Notes: generated from the letters alone by a model not told the origin. A DNA stretch of 64,000 nt from CAYSAQ01 sp964429235 (GCA_964429235.1 CAYSAQ010000007.1:16324-80323); one strand, 5' to 3'; counted from the stretch's first letter, positions 16,889 to 25,643 are shown. Translations and numbers: made by a program.

Positions 16889-17710
16889 ATGCGATTTATT
16901 ATTCTTTCATTTATTTTTTTATTTTCAGTAGTTTCGGCAGAGTCCATTATCACAACAGCTGGAGAGTTCCATTCAGGTGAGATTATAGAAGAAACTCAAG
17001 AGTTCTTGGTTATAGAAAGTGATGAGGGGATAGTGGAACTAGCTATCGAGGATATAAATGAACGAATCATTACCTTTGATGAGGATAGCAAAACAGAGAA
17101 AAAAGAGTATCAAAACAAGCGAGGATTAAGATTCTCTTATAATTCTGGTTTGGGAGAAGCGATATTTACTCATGATGATGATCCTTATAATGATGGTTCT
17201 ACTAAGAATGTTTTTATTAACCAGATATCAGAGTTTGGGTTGTTTTATTACCTAGATGTTTGGAACGGATATAGCGCAGAAATCGGAGCAGGTAAGCTTC
17301 AGCGTCTATGCAATGTGGGAGAGCTTTCCAATCAGAATAATTTTAACGCAAGCTTTGTTTCTTTAACTGTTAGAAAAATGACGTTTAGATCACTTAGCGG
17401 CGGTTATCTTTTTAAAGTAGGTGCCGGCATTAATCTATATTTTAACCCTGTAATGAATGCTTATGATGGCACAAATGTTTATGCGGTTTCCTATGAAGAT
17501 TCTGTTGGGTATCATTTGTTAATTGAAACATGGTCAGCAGTACCGAGAGTGGCAATATTTGAAGACATGAATTTTGTAATGGGGCTAAGGTGGAACTTTG
17601 GTTCCCAATTTAAACTGAAGAGTAGTACCCCTGTAAATATATATCCAGACTGGAATAATCTAGGTCTTAATGGTCTTACATTCAATGCATCAATAGCTTT
17701 TATGTTCTAA
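16889..17710 (+). CDS. Probable outer-membrane beta-barrel protein
   Basis: 273 residues. Signal peptide MRFIILSFIFLFSVVSA. A short acidic domain follows (about residues 18-72, including GIVELAIEDINERIITFDED), then alternating amphipathic strands rich in Tyr, Phe, Asn and Gly, ending in ...SIAFMF with a C-terminal phenylalanine as expected for BAM substrates. Family not recognised. It follows lipA by 28 nt, so it may be co-transcribed, with no clear functional link. Confidence 0.65.
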   Translation: MRFIILSFIFLFSVVSAESIITTAGEFHSGEIIEETQEFLVIESDEGIVELAIEDINERIITFDEDSKTEKKEYQNKRGLRFSYNSGLGEAIFTHDDDPYNDGSTKNVFINQISEFGLFYYLDVWNGYSAEIGAGKLQRLCNVGELSNQNNFNASFVSLTVRKMTFRSLSGGYLFKVGAGINLYFNPVMNAYDGTNVYAVSYEDSVGYHLLIETWSAVPRVAIFEDMNFVMGLRWNFGSQFKLKSSTPVNIYPDWNNLGLNGLTFNASIAFMF

Positions 17711-17762
17711 CAGCAGAAATCACTAAATTATTGCTAAAAGTTTACGCAGACAAATCCCTTCC

Positions 17763-17792
17763 TTGACATTATTACGTTAATAAATATATTAT
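17763..17792 (+). promoter_or_regulatory. Sigma-70 promoter of the comM operon
   Basis: TTGACA (17763-17768), 18 nt, TATTAT (17787-17792), 26 nt before the comM ATG. Confidence 0.7.
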
Positions 17793-17818
17793 AGCTATTA
17801 AGAACGTAAGGAGGCAAT

Positions 17819-19339
17819 ATGTTAAGTAGAGTATATAGTGCGGCAGCATGTGGGATAGATCCTGTTTTAGTAGATTGTGAAGTTGATAGTAGGAAGGGTT
17901 TGCCATCTCAGACAATAGTAGGACTCCCTGATGCAGTAGTTAAGGAAAGTAAAGAAAGAGTTATTTCTGCTATTAGAAATTCAGGGTTTAAGGTACCTAT
18001 GGATAAAACGCTTACAATTAACCTTGCTCCAGCTGAAATAAAAAAGGTAGGAGCTTACTATGATTTGCCAATTTCTATTGGAGTGTTAGTAAGCACAGGA
18101 CAAGTGCAAATAAAGCTAGAAGACAGTTTTCTAATGATTGGAGAGCTAGGGCTGGACGGTGCGGTAAAACCAGTTAATGGCGTATTGTTGTTTAGTATAT
18201 TGGCAAAGGAGCAGGGGATTAAGCATGTCTTTGTCCCTGAGAAGAATGCTCAGGAGGCATCTTTGGTTGATGGAGTGTCTGTAATTGGTGTTCGGAGTCT
18301 CGCACAAGTTATCTATATATTGGGAAGTGGTGAGTTAGATGTTTATCAAAGAAAAGAAAATATTAAGCGAGTAAAGTCTACAACTTTAGATCTTTCAGAG
18401 GTTAAAGGGCAAGAGTTTGCAAAGCGAGCAGTAGAGATTTCTGCAGCAGGTGGGCATAATTTATTTTTACTAGGACCGCCAGGATGCGGAAAGAGTATGA
18501 TTTCTAAAAGGCTACCGTCTATTCTTCCTGAGTTAACCTCAGAAGAGGTGTTGGATGTTATAAAAATTCATAGTGTTTCAGGTAAAACCAAAAGAGGTGT
18601 TGTTGTTCAAGACAGGCCGTTCAGATCTCCTCATCATACTATTAGTTATGCAGGTCTTATTGGAGGTACAGCCAATTCCAGACCAGGTGAGGTTAGCTTG
18701 GCACATAAAGGAGTTTTATTCTTAGATGAGATACCAGAGTTTTCTAGAAAGGCGTTGGAGTCTTTGAGACAACCAATGGAAGATGGAACAGTGACAGTTT
18801 CAAGAGCATTAAATAGTTTTGTTTATCCAGCATCGTTTATTCTGGTAGCTAGTGCCAATCCATGTCCGTGTGGGTTTGCTACTCATCCAACAGTGCCGTG
18901 CAAATGTAGCACACATCATAAACAGATTTATTTGCGTAAGCTTTCAGGACCGCTTATTGATAGGTTTGATTTAATTGTAGATCTAAAGCCAGTTTCGGAA
19001 GATGACTTACTAAGTAAAGAGAAAACAGAGAGTTCGGAAGCTATAAGACAAAGAGTGGAGAAAGCTAGATTAAAGCAGCTAGAACGGTTTCAAAATAGCG
19101 ATATTACGCTTAATTCAGAGATGACGGATGCTGATATAACTGAACACTGTGAGATAGAAGAAAATACTAGAGAGTTTATAAGAAAAGCTATTCGAAGATA
19201 TGCGCTTAGCGGTAGAGCATTAAATAGAATAATGAAAGTATCAAGAACAATTGCAGACCTAGATAATAGCCAAAACATTAGTTTGGCGCATGTATTAGAG
19301 TCGTTTCATTTTAGAAGGAATCAAGTAGGAAATGCCTAG
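17819..19339 (+). CDS. comM: YifB/ComM family Mg-chelatase-like AAA+ ATPase
   Basis: 506 residues, standard length. The N-terminal Lon-protease-like ChlI domain begins with VYSAAACGIDPVLVDCEVD. The AAA+ core has Walker A GPPGCGKSM and Walker B LFLDEIPEF, then a cysteine cluster CPCGFATHPTVPCKC and a C-terminal helical lid. In Vibrio and others ComM is a hexameric branch-migration helicase that helps integrate DNA taken up in natural transformation. AAGGAGG precedes the ATG. The three following genes overlap or nearly overlap in sequence and look pilus/secretin-related, supporting a DNA-uptake role. Confidence 0.93.
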   Translation: MLSRVYSAAACGIDPVLVDCEVDSRKGLPSQTIVGLPDAVVKESKERVISAIRNSGFKVPMDKTLTINLAPAEIKKVGAYYDLPISIGVLVSTGQVQIKLEDSFLMIGELGLDGAVKPVNGVLLFSILAKEQGIKHVFVPEKNAQEASLVDGVSVIGVRSLAQVIYILGSGELDVYQRKENIKRVKSTTLDLSEVKGQEFAKRAVEISAAGGHNLFLLGPPGCGKSMISKRLPSILPELTSEEVLDVIKIHSVSGKTKRGVVVQDRPFRSPHHTISYAGLIGGTANSRPGEVSLAHKGVLFLDEIPEFSRKALESLRQPMEDGTVTVSRALNSFVYPASFILVASANPCPCGFATHPTVPCKCSTHHKQIYLRKLSGPLIDRFDLIVDLKPVSEDDLLSKEKTESSEAIRQRVEKARLKQLERFQNSDITLNSEMTDADITEHCEIEENTREFIRKAIRRYALSGRALNRIMKVSRTIADLDNSQNISLAHVLESFHFRRNQVGNA

Positions 19340-19934
19340 TTTGGATAGTGAAATAGTTGTGCCAGTCCAAGGTAATATTAACCTCGAAGAACTCATTAAG
19401 TTTCGGCTATCAGAAAAACTTTCATTTGCACCAGAGTTATTCTGTTTCTCTTATAAAAGAAAAGGCGAGCAGGCAATAGTTAGCTATAAGACAGATAGCG
19501 AAGAGAGCAGGATTGAGATTGTTAAGAGAGAGCAACGAAAGTGGCAACTGTCCTTGGTGTGGGGTTTAGTTCTAATGTTTGCATTGCTAATATTAAATTT
19601 TCTTATATTATTTATTTCGAAAAACAATCAGCTACAGGCCATTGGCAATAATCAGTTTATTAAAAATAATCAATATCATAACAAAAAAGATTTGAAGCGT
19701 TTAAAAACTATCAGGATGAATAATAAGAACAGATTTCGGCTAATAGAGTCTTTTTTGTCTCAGCCAATCAATATTAATACTATTCGAATCACTACAAAAA
19801 ACATATACGTAGATGGGTTTGTAGCTCAAGAATATATCCAAAAGTTTGGAGACTTTTTATTAAAAGAAAATTTATTAAAAAGCACAAGTTTTAAGGAGGA
19901 AGGGGCGAATATATGGGTATTAATCAAAAGTTAA
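19332..19934 (+). CDS. PilN-like bitopic membrane protein
   Basis: 200 residues. A cytoplasmic N-terminal part of about 72 residues, one transmembrane helix (LSLVWGLVLMFALLILNFLILFI), a Lys/Asn-rich stretch and a C-terminal alpha/beta domain (about 125-200: ININTIRITTKNIYVDGFVAQEYIQKFGDFLL). The C-terminal ferredoxin-like pattern and its position before a secretin resemble PilN/GspL-type assembly proteins. Overlaps the comM stop by 8 nt. Assignment is by architecture and context, not by clear similarity. Confidence 0.55.
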   Translation: MPSLDSEIVVPVQGNINLEELIKFRLSEKLSFAPELFCFSYKRKGEQAIVSYKTDSEESRIEIVKREQRKWQLSLVWGLVLMFALLILNFLILFISKNNQLQAIGNNQFIKNNQYHNKKDLKRLKTIRMNNKNRFRLIESFLSQPININTIRITTKNIYVDGFVAQEYIQKFGDFLLKENLLKSTSFKEEGANIWVLIKS

Positions 19935-20224
19935 TTAATAATATGTTTTTCCTTATCTTTTTTGTTTGCTCATTAACTGTAGCTAGTAACATTTCTAAAT
20001 TATTAAAGACAGGTGTTTATTCGAATAGCGTAGTTGCATTTGCGGAGCAGGGGATATCCTTAAATTCTTGGAAGGAAATTGCAGACGGACAGCATGTAGT
20101 AGAGGAATTTTCTAATCAGCAATTTTATACACTAAAAGAATATATAAATACTGTACTAGATAAGCGGTTGGTTTTATTTGAAGTTATTAGAGGGAGGGCT
20201 CGAGTTGTTTTTGAAACAGTGTAA
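19913..20224 (+). CDS. Small membrane protein, possible PilO-position protein
   Basis: 103 residues. An N-terminal hydrophobic segment (NNMFFLIFFVCSLTVASNI) acts as signal or anchor, followed by about 80 periplasmic residues with no recognised domain. Overlaps the preceding gene by 22 nt and the secretin gene by 20 nt, so tightly co-translated. AAGGAGGA lies about 13 nt upstream of the ATG. Confidence 0.55.
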   Translation: MGINQKLINNMFFLIFFVCSLTVASNISKLLKTGVYSNSVVAFAEQGISLNSWKEIADGQHVVEEFSNQQFYTLKEYINTVLDKRLVLFEVIRGRARVVFETV

Positions 20225-21140
20225 GATTATTTTAATAATATTTGTTATGGGGCTAGGTTTGCCGACTAAAGCAGTATTTAATTATTCCAGTAGTGTGCCA
20301 GCTCAGAAAGGTACACAGGAACAGAGTTATAGTTTTGAGTATAATCATCTTAAAAAAGAAGAGATTGTTGATCTCGCGAGGAAGATATTTCCGGCTCTTA
20401 AAGTCTCTGTAAACGATGTGCGAAACAAGGTGTTTGTTTTTGGAAAGAAAGCAGATATTAGACGCTTTAAAGTATTTGTTGAATCGATAGATAAGAACGC
20501 TCCATCTGTTTATTACAAAACTTGGTTGATAGAGGTAAATCACAATTCCTTAATGGGACTAGGGATTAATTGGCAACAGTATAAAAATGGTCTTAAAGTT
20601 TCGAATCTTACTGATAAACAGAAGTTGTTTGATAGTATTAGTGGATTGGTAAGTAAGGGAGAGGCAAAGGTGTTAGCCAATCCAACCATTATTTGTTTGG
20701 ATGAGGAAATGTCTACAATAAGGGTAGGAGATAGAATCCCGTATACAGTGCCAGTAGATACAGCTTCAGACAAGATTAGCTGGGAGCTTAGATACATTGA
20801 TGCTGGAGTGGATTTATCTATTAGGCCAAGCATCCAAGGTGATGGCGTGATACTTTCTAATATCAAGGTGAAGATAGAGAGTATCAAGCAGTGGAAGTCT
20901 ACAATGGCAGGTGAATACCCAGTACTTTCAAGTAGAGAGATGAATTTAAAATGTAAGATTAAAGATGGTGAAGAATTAGTTCTAGGTGGACTTATTAATT
21001 CTAGCAAACGCAAGAATGTAGCCTCTTTGCCAATACTTGGAAGCATTCCATTCATAGATCATTTCTTTAATCAGACCACTATAGAGGAAGAAGATACAGA
21101 GATTATTTTCCTTCTATCTCCAGAGATAGTGAGCATATAA
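20205..21140 (+). CDS. Short secretin (GspD/PilQ family)
   Basis: About 311 residues from a TTG at 20205, chosen because GGGAGGG ends 5 nt upstream. Signal-like segment CKIILIIFVMGLGLPTKA. One secretin N-type (KH-like) domain (about 45-105: LARKIFPALKVSVNDVRNKVFVFG) is followed by the secretin barrel domain with VLANPTIICLDEEMSTIRVGDRIPY, GVDLSIRPSI, LVLGGLI and a terminal EIIFLLSPEIV. It forms an outer-membrane ring for pili, DNA uptake or type II secretion. Much shorter than PilQ (about 700 residues): AMIN and multiple N domains are missing, and no PilP is present. Confidence 0.85.
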   Translation: MFLKQCKIILIIFVMGLGLPTKAVFNYSSSVPAQKGTQEQSYSFEYNHLKKEEIVDLARKIFPALKVSVNDVRNKVFVFGKKADIRRFKVFVESIDKNAPSVYYKTWLIEVNHNSLMGLGINWQQYKNGLKVSNLTDKQKLFDSISGLVSKGEAKVLANPTIICLDEEMSTIRVGDRIPYTVPVDTASDKISWELRYIDAGVDLSIRPSIQGDGVILSNIKVKIESIKQWKSTMAGEYPVLSSREMNLKCKIKDGEELVLGGLINSSKRKNVASLPILGSIPFIDHFFNQTTIEEEDTEIIFLLSPEIVSI

Positions 21141-21183
21141 AAGTTTCGTAGGGATTTTTTTCTTTTGTTAACGATAAATTACG

Positions 21184-21789
21184 ATGAAAGCTAAAATAAT
21201 TGCTTATAAAGAACATTCATTCATTGAAAACTCGATGAAAGAGTTTATTCAAAGATATAATCTGAAGATTATTCATGCTCAGCCAGGTAAAATAGTTTAT
21301 GAGATTTATTCAAAAAATGGCGAACCCCTAGTAGAAATAGCTCAAGATGGCAAAGCCACAAGAGGATATGTCCAAATAAGTTTAGAAAATCAAACGGCGA
21401 TATCTGTAGACGTATTTGAACCCAAAATAGCTATGCAAAAAAATAAAAAAAAGGGAGGTTCATCCGCCGCTTTTTATCTAGCTGTGTTTCATTTTGCTAA
21501 ACAACATCATCTTCCAGATCAGTTTCCGGTTGAGCTATATTGTTACAGTAGTACTTTTGAAGATTTCTATGACAAAATGAAAGAATTCGGGTTTCAAGCT
21601 ATTTCTGGATACACAGAATTCAATACTCGTAAGTATAGTGCTCCTTTGCCAGACTATTTTAGAACATTTGATACAACTATGGTTGTCGATAGTAATAAAA
21701 CAGCTGATATGCCAGAACCAATACCAGATAAACATCACAAGATTTCTACGTGGTTAGTTGATCATATTTTAAAAGGGCATCATAACTGA
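21184..21789 (+). CDS. Hypothetical protein
   Basis: 201 residues, soluble, mixed alpha/beta. No family recognised. Features: a KNKKKGGSSAAFYLAVFHFAKQHHLPDQ segment, ELYCYSSTFEDFYDKMKEFGF, and a His-rich end. An acyltransferase-like fold is conceivable but no catalytic motif supports it. No Shine-Dalgarno. It follows the secretin operon by 43 nt. Confidence 0.55.
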   Translation: MKAKIIAYKEHSFIENSMKEFIQRYNLKIIHAQPGKIVYEIYSKNGEPLVEIAQDGKATRGYVQISLENQTAISVDVFEPKIAMQKNKKKGGSSAAFYLAVFHFAKQHHLPDQFPVELYCYSSTFEDFYDKMKEFGFQAISGYTEFNTRKYSAPLPDYFRTFDTTMVVDSNKTADMPEPIPDKHHKISTWLVDHILKGHHN

Positions 21790-21910
21790 ACTTTGCCTGA
21801 AAAGTCGTAACATTAGTATGGGAATAACAGAGCTAAATAGCTTTCTGTTATATTTTGGTTATCTCTAGCGATAGCGAGTTTGTGATATCATCTGTTTATA
21901 GGAGATATTT

Positions 21911-22501
21911 ATGACGATAGTTTTACCAATAGCAATCTTTGCATTATCTATGTGTGGCACACCTGGCCCGAATAATATTATGCTTGCAGCTTCAGGTGCA
22001 AATTTTGGGTTTAGACGAACTATTATTCATATTATTGGGGTTCAAGTTGGGATGTTTCTGTTATTAACTTCAGGGGCTCTTGGTATTGGTTTATTGTTTG
22101 AGTTAATTCCAGCGTTACAAATTGTTTTGAAGATATTAGGCTCAGCGTATATGCTATATCTTGCTTGGAGAATAATTGCTTCTAAGAGAGCAGGCGAGAC
22201 AGAAGAAAAGGGCAGACCGTTTACATTGCTAGAAGCCGCTGCATTTCAGTTTATTAATCCAAAAGGCCTAGTGATTGCTGTTACTACTATAAGCACACTA
22301 ACCAAACCAGGAGATGCTTATGTTGGGTCTGTAATAATGTTGATATGCGTGTTTGCAGTTGTTGGCTCTTTTACTGCTAGTTCATGGGCAGCGTTTGGTA
22401 CCGTTATTGCTAGGTTTTTAAAGAAGGATTTTTTCTTTAAGCTGTTTAATTGTATTATGAGTGGCTTGCTAGTGCTATCTATTTTGTTTATTTTACTTTA
22501 A
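21911..22501 (+). CDS. LysE/RhtB family amino-acid exporter
   Basis: 196 residues with six hydrophobic segments. The N-terminal CGTPGPNNIMLAASGANFGFRR matches the conserved TPGPN signature, and FQFINPKGLVIAV is the second family motif. Exports an amino acid across the inner membrane; substrate unknown. AGGAG precedes the ATG. The 3' end overlaps the convergent GyrI-like gene by 14 nt. Confidence 0.9.
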   Translation: MTIVLPIAIFALSMCGTPGPNNIMLAASGANFGFRRTIIHIIGVQVGMFLLLTSGALGIGLLFELIPALQIVLKILGSAYMLYLAWRIIASKRAGETEEKGRPFTLLEAAAFQFINPKGLVIAVTTISTLTKPGDAYVGSVIMLICVFAVVGSFTASSWAAFGTVIARFLKKDFFFKLFNCIMSGLLVLSILFILL

Positions 22502-23117
22502 ATCGTAGAATAGTTTTAAGCTTTTCAGGGCTAACTTTTCGGACATCAGATAGATATATTTCTCTATGTTTTTTGGAAAGTCTAGTTATTTTGTTCTCAC
22601 TGCAATATTCTTCCATCTTCTTAAAGCTTACAGCCTCGTTATCATAGGGGCCAAGGTGTAGCATTTGAACACATTTACCCTCAGTAATCTCTCCAAATTC
22701 AACTTTATCTAATAACACATGTGGTTTTTTCTTTTTTGTTCTTTCTATAACTTCTGCTGCATACTCAGCAGTTACAAAATCAGGCTGGCGTATCATCAGG
22801 TTATAGACTAGAGTGTCTTTATTAATTATTCCTGTGTCGTTATAGTATTTTTTTGCTTCATCAGTGATATCCCATACTCCCTCAAGTGGATAAACCGTAT
22901 ATTCATAAAAATCTTTTGGAGGAGTGCCGCCTTTATGAGACATTCTTATTGCATATGAGAGTGCATAAAGAACTCCGATGTATTCACCAAAGTTTTCGTT
23001 GTTTGGGTTGCCTTCGCCTTCAATCATAAAATAGTTAAAAGATGGGATCGTTATTTGAGTAGGTTTGTTTTTAGGTAAGTACAGTTCCTTCTCGCTCTTT
23101 CTCCATTCGTATTTCAT
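22488..23117 (-). CDS. GyrI-like small-molecule-binding domain protein
   Basis: 209 residues from the ATG at 23117, chosen because AAAGGAG lies 6 nt upstream; a longer reading from 23174 has no ribosome binding site. The family pattern is visible: YFMIEGEGNPNNENFGEYIGVLYALSYAIR, then YTVYPLEGVWDI, and VQMLHLGPYDNEAVSFKKMEEYC near the end. Stand-alone members of this SHS2-type fold bind or hydrolyse small hydrophobic ligands; some relatives inhibit gyrase, which is not implied here. Confidence 0.85.
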   Translation of the reverse strand: MKYEWRKSEKELYLPKNKPTQITIPSFNYFMIEGEGNPNNENFGEYIGVLYALSYAIRMSHKGGTPPKDFYEYTVYPLEGVWDITDEAKKYYNDTGIINKDTLVYNLMIRQPDFVTAEYAAEVIERTKKKKPHVLLDKVEFGEITEGKCVQMLHLGPYDNEAVSFKKMEEYCSENKITRLSKKHREIYLSDVRKVSPEKLKTILRFKVK

Positions 23118-23130
23118 AAGCACTCCTTTG

Positions 23131-23307
23131 TTAGTGATTGTTACGTGCTCGGTCTCCGTTATATCCATTATCATAATCTAAATCTTCAAATAATTTTCCA
23201 TTCTCTCCATGTTTTTCAGCTGAAAGATTCCTTGCAGAAGACATTATCTTTTTATAGATATCAGATTCTTTTTTAGGTTCTTTATTTGATTCGTTTTCTT
23301 GTTTCAT
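23131..23307 (-). CDS. Small acidic/basic hypothetical protein (58 aa)
   Basis: 58 residues starting MKQENESNKEPKKESDIYKK and ending NGYNGDRARNNH. Highly charged, no membrane segment. Supported by a minus-strand TATAAT (23320-23315) 7 nt before the ATG, the same leaderless arrangement as other genes here, and by its position 13 nt before the GyrI-like gene. No family assigned with confidence. Confidence 0.55.
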   Translation of the reverse strand: MKQENESNKEPKKESDIYKKIMSSARNLSAEKHGENGKLFEDLDYDNGYNGDRARNNH

Positions 23308-23330
23308 AGTTTTTATTATATATCGAAATA

Positions 23331-23377
23331 GCCCCCTTTATCAAAGGGGGTGGCTGCTTAAAGCAGACGGGGGATTA
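23331..23377 (+). repeat. Double-hairpin palindromic repeat, copy 3
   Basis: CCCCCTTTATCAAAGGGGG hairpin, TGGCTGCTTAAAGCAG second stem-loop, tail ACGGGGGATTAT. It lies between the 58-aa gene and the amidohydrolase gene, 4 nt from the stop codon of the latter. Confidence 0.85.
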
Positions 23378-23380
23378 TTT

Positions 23381-24163
23381 CTACCTAATCCACTTCAATA
23401 CCGGAAAATTCTTTCTATAAGCATCTAAGAAGTCTAGATCTACATATGCAGAAACAACACCTTCTTTATCATATCCAGAAGAAAGTATCTCACCATGCGG
23501 ATCAATTATCATAGAGTCCCCAAAGTAAGTTAGATCTTCAGAAGCTGAACCGATACGGTTAGCGGCTACAACATATACTTGGTTCTCTATCGCTCTAGCT
23601 TTTAGTAGCGATATCCAATGGTCTCTTCTTGGGTTTGGAAACTGAGCAACAACAAATAGTATTTGCATGCCTTGCTTGGTAAGTATTCTCATGTTTTCTG
23701 GGAATCTTATATCGAAACATATCTGAATGCCTATTTGTGCTAATCCTGTTCTAAAGATAGATGGAGACTTTCCTGGGCTCATATGTGTCATTTCTTCGTT
23801 TTGAAAGAAGATATGATTCTTATCATAATAGCCAATTACAGCACCTTCATTTGAGATTAGGTATGATCTATTATAGAACTTGTCATCTTTGCTGCTCTTT
23901 ATTGGTAGCGATCCAGCAACTATATAAAAGTCATATTTTAGAGCAATTTGTTGTAAGTATTTTAGTATTTCCATTGAGTGTTTTGAGAACTCAGGAAAAC
24001 GATCATAGTTAAACGAAGTGGCAAACATCTCTGGCAAAACAACAAACTTAGATTTTCTTCCAGCAGCAATGCCGAAAAGTTTTTCTATTACTTTGAAGTT
24101 TTCCATTGGTTCGTCAAGAACGTCATATTGTAATACCGATACTTGGAAGCGTTTCATATTCAT
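23381..24163 (-). CDS. Carbon-nitrogen hydrolase (nitrilase superfamily, omega-amidase type)
   Basis: 260 residues. Glu-Lys-Cys triad visible: VVLPEMFATSFNY (Glu), YYDKNHIFF (Lys) and GIQICFDIRFPE (Cys). DIRFPE after the cysteine and the length fit the YafV/omega-amidase subgroup, which clears 2-oxoglutaramate or 2-oxosuccinamate; the exact amide is not determined. The start could be ATG 24163 or ATG 24157; TAAAAT lies 7 nt before the latter, favouring a leaderless 258-residue form. No Shine-Dalgarno. Confidence 0.88.
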   Translation of the reverse strand: MNMKRFQVSVLQYDVLDEPMENFKVIEKLFGIAAGRKSKFVVLPEMFATSFNYDRFPEFSKHSMEILKYLQQIALKYDFYIVAGSLPIKSSKDDKFYNRSYLISNEGAVIGYYDKNHIFFQNEEMTHMSPGKSPSIFRTGLAQIGIQICFDIRFPENMRILTKQGMQILFVVAQFPNPRRDHWISLLKARAIENQVYVVAANRIGSASEDLTYFGDSMIIDPHGEILSSGYDKEGVVSAYVDLDFLDAYRKNFPVLKWIR

Positions 24164-24200
24164 GATTTTAAAACAGAAACAGTTAAAAGTGAAATGTAGA

Positions 24201-24851
24201 TTATTTTATAATGATGTTTTTTATCTGGTCTCTGATAACTTTTTGTTGAGTTTCGATTGGTTTTAGAGCATCAACTGTTGAAAAATTATATAATTTAGAC
24301 ATTAATTCATATTGCTCATATAGTTGTGCTTGGTATTTTTTTATTGAAATAGTCGTATTAGCACTTAGCCCAATATCCATGCCACTGTCATAGAAATCAT
24401 TTTCTTTTTCTTCTTGAGTCATTCTTCCAAGTGCTTCCTCTAAAGGAATCTTAAAGTGTAGTACTAAGTCCGGCTCTATCGCAAAATCATATATTTTATG
24501 AACCCAGCTTTTGTCTTGTCCTCTTAGATAATCTTTCGCTAAAGAAGTGTATACATATTTGTTAAATAGAACGATAAACCCTGATTTTAATGCTGGGATT
24601 ACTTGTCTATACATTAAGTCACTAAAGTCAGCAGCATGTATTAAACTATAGGTTATAGGTATTAACTGTCGCTCTTCTTTTGCAGTTTCAATTGTTTTAG
24701 AAACTAGCGGAGAGTTTTTTCTTTTTAAAAGAGTAGTTCCGTATCCTTCTATTTCTAGCCAATTTTTTAGAAGGCTTAGCTGCGTTCCTTTGCCACTACC
24801 ATCTAGTCCTTCTGCTGCTATAAGTTTTCCAGGGTAGGTATTTTTCTTCAT
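24201..24851 (-). CDS. Thymidylate kinase-like protein, diverged copy
   Basis: 216 residues. P-loop AAEGLDGSGKGTQLSLLKNWL. The DRY-type nucleotide motif of thymidylate kinases is replaced by FNKYVYTS, losing the aspartate and arginine. The lid region is EALGRMTQEEKE. Its partner gene immediately upstream keeps the canonical residues, and the two overlap by one base (TAATG). It may bind a different nucleotide or be a regulatory partner. Not obviously the cell's housekeeping Tmk. Confidence 0.78.
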   Translation of the reverse strand: MKKNTYPGKLIAAEGLDGSGKGTQLSLLKNWLEIEGYGTTLLKRKNSPLVSKTIETAKEERQLIPITYSLIHAADFSDLMYRQVIPALKSGFIVLFNKYVYTSLAKDYLRGQDKSWVHKIYDFAIEPDLVLHFKIPLEEALGRMTQEEKENDFYDSGMDIGLSANTTISIKKYQAQLYEQYELMSKLYNFSTVDALKPIETQQKVIRDQIKNIIIK

Positions 24852-25576
24852 TATTTAAATTTCCTTGTAAGTAATTGTTGAACTTTTTCTCTAAATATAA
24901 CTTGTTTATCATGAATGCCTAGCATTCCATCAACAACAGTCAGCCCAAATTCTTTGATCATTTTTTCATATTCTAAAATTACTTTTGATTGAAATAATAG
25001 GTAGCTTTTATATGGGTCACTGCTAAGCTTCATATCCATTCCAGCTTCATAGTATTTTGGTTTTCTTGTTTGAGTGATTCTGTCTAAGCTAACTTCTACA
25101 GGAACTCGGAAATAGAATGCTGCATCTGGTTTTGTAGAAAATGAATATACATTTCTTAACCACTCAGGGTCACAGTCTCTTGCAAAGTCTCTTGATAATG
25201 CTGTGTATGCATATCTGTCAGCAAGTACAACATGTCCAGATTTTAAAGCAGGGATAATTGTTTTATGTAGCCTGTCAGCAAAATCAGTAGCATGTAGCAA
25301 ACTGAACGTAGTGTTGTTTAGCAAATTCTTTTTTTTGCCTTTTTTAATAGTCGAAGCGACAAGCTCGGAGGAGTTCCATTCTGTTAGTACTACCGGGTAC
25401 CCTTCTGCTATTAACCATTTTTTTAATAAGTGTAGCTGGGTAGACTTCCCAGAACCATCAGTGCCTTCTACTACAATAAGGCAACCTTTATAAGAATGAT
25501 CTATATTCAGATGACTCTCAATATTTGTTTCTAGAAATTCGGCGTTATTTTTTAAGTTTTTATTTTTAAAGAACAT
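24851..25576 (-). CDS. Thymidylate kinase-like protein
   Basis: 241 residues from the ATG at 25576. A longer reading from 25663 would cross the divergent promoter. An N-terminal extension of about 30 residues precedes the P-loop VEGTDGSGKSTQLHLLKKWL; the nucleotide motif ADRYAYTALSRDF is intact, and the lid has DRITQTRKPKYYEAGMD. Predicted to phosphorylate a nucleoside monophosphate, classically dTMP to dTDP. In tandem with a diverged paralogue, suggesting duplication. Confidence 0.82.
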   Translation of the reverse strand: MFFKNKNLKNNAEFLETNIESHLNIDHSYKGCLIVVEGTDGSGKSTQLHLLKKWLIAEGYPVVLTEWNSSELVASTIKKGKKKNLLNNTTFSLLHATDFADRLHKTIIPALKSGHVVLADRYAYTALSRDFARDCDPEWLRNVYSFSTKPDAAFYFRVPVEVSLDRITQTRKPKYYEAGMDMKLSSDPYKSYLLFQSKVILEYEKMIKEFGLTVVDGMLGIHDKQVIFREKVQQLLTRKFK

Positions 25577-25603
25577 GGTTGTCTTGCTTCTAATATCTGC
25601 CTT

Positions 25604-25618
25604 TGCTATACTATAGCA
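25604..25618. promoter_or_regulatory. Palindromic bidirectional -10 region
   Basis: Perfect 15-nt inverted repeat TGCTATACTATAGCA. It contains TATACT on the plus strand and TATAGT on the minus strand, between the divergent kinase operon and the 25644 gene. It could be an overlapping pair of -10 boxes and/or an operator. Confidence 0.5.
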
Positions 25619-25643
25619 TAAGTTTATTTCGGTTGAAAGGCAG

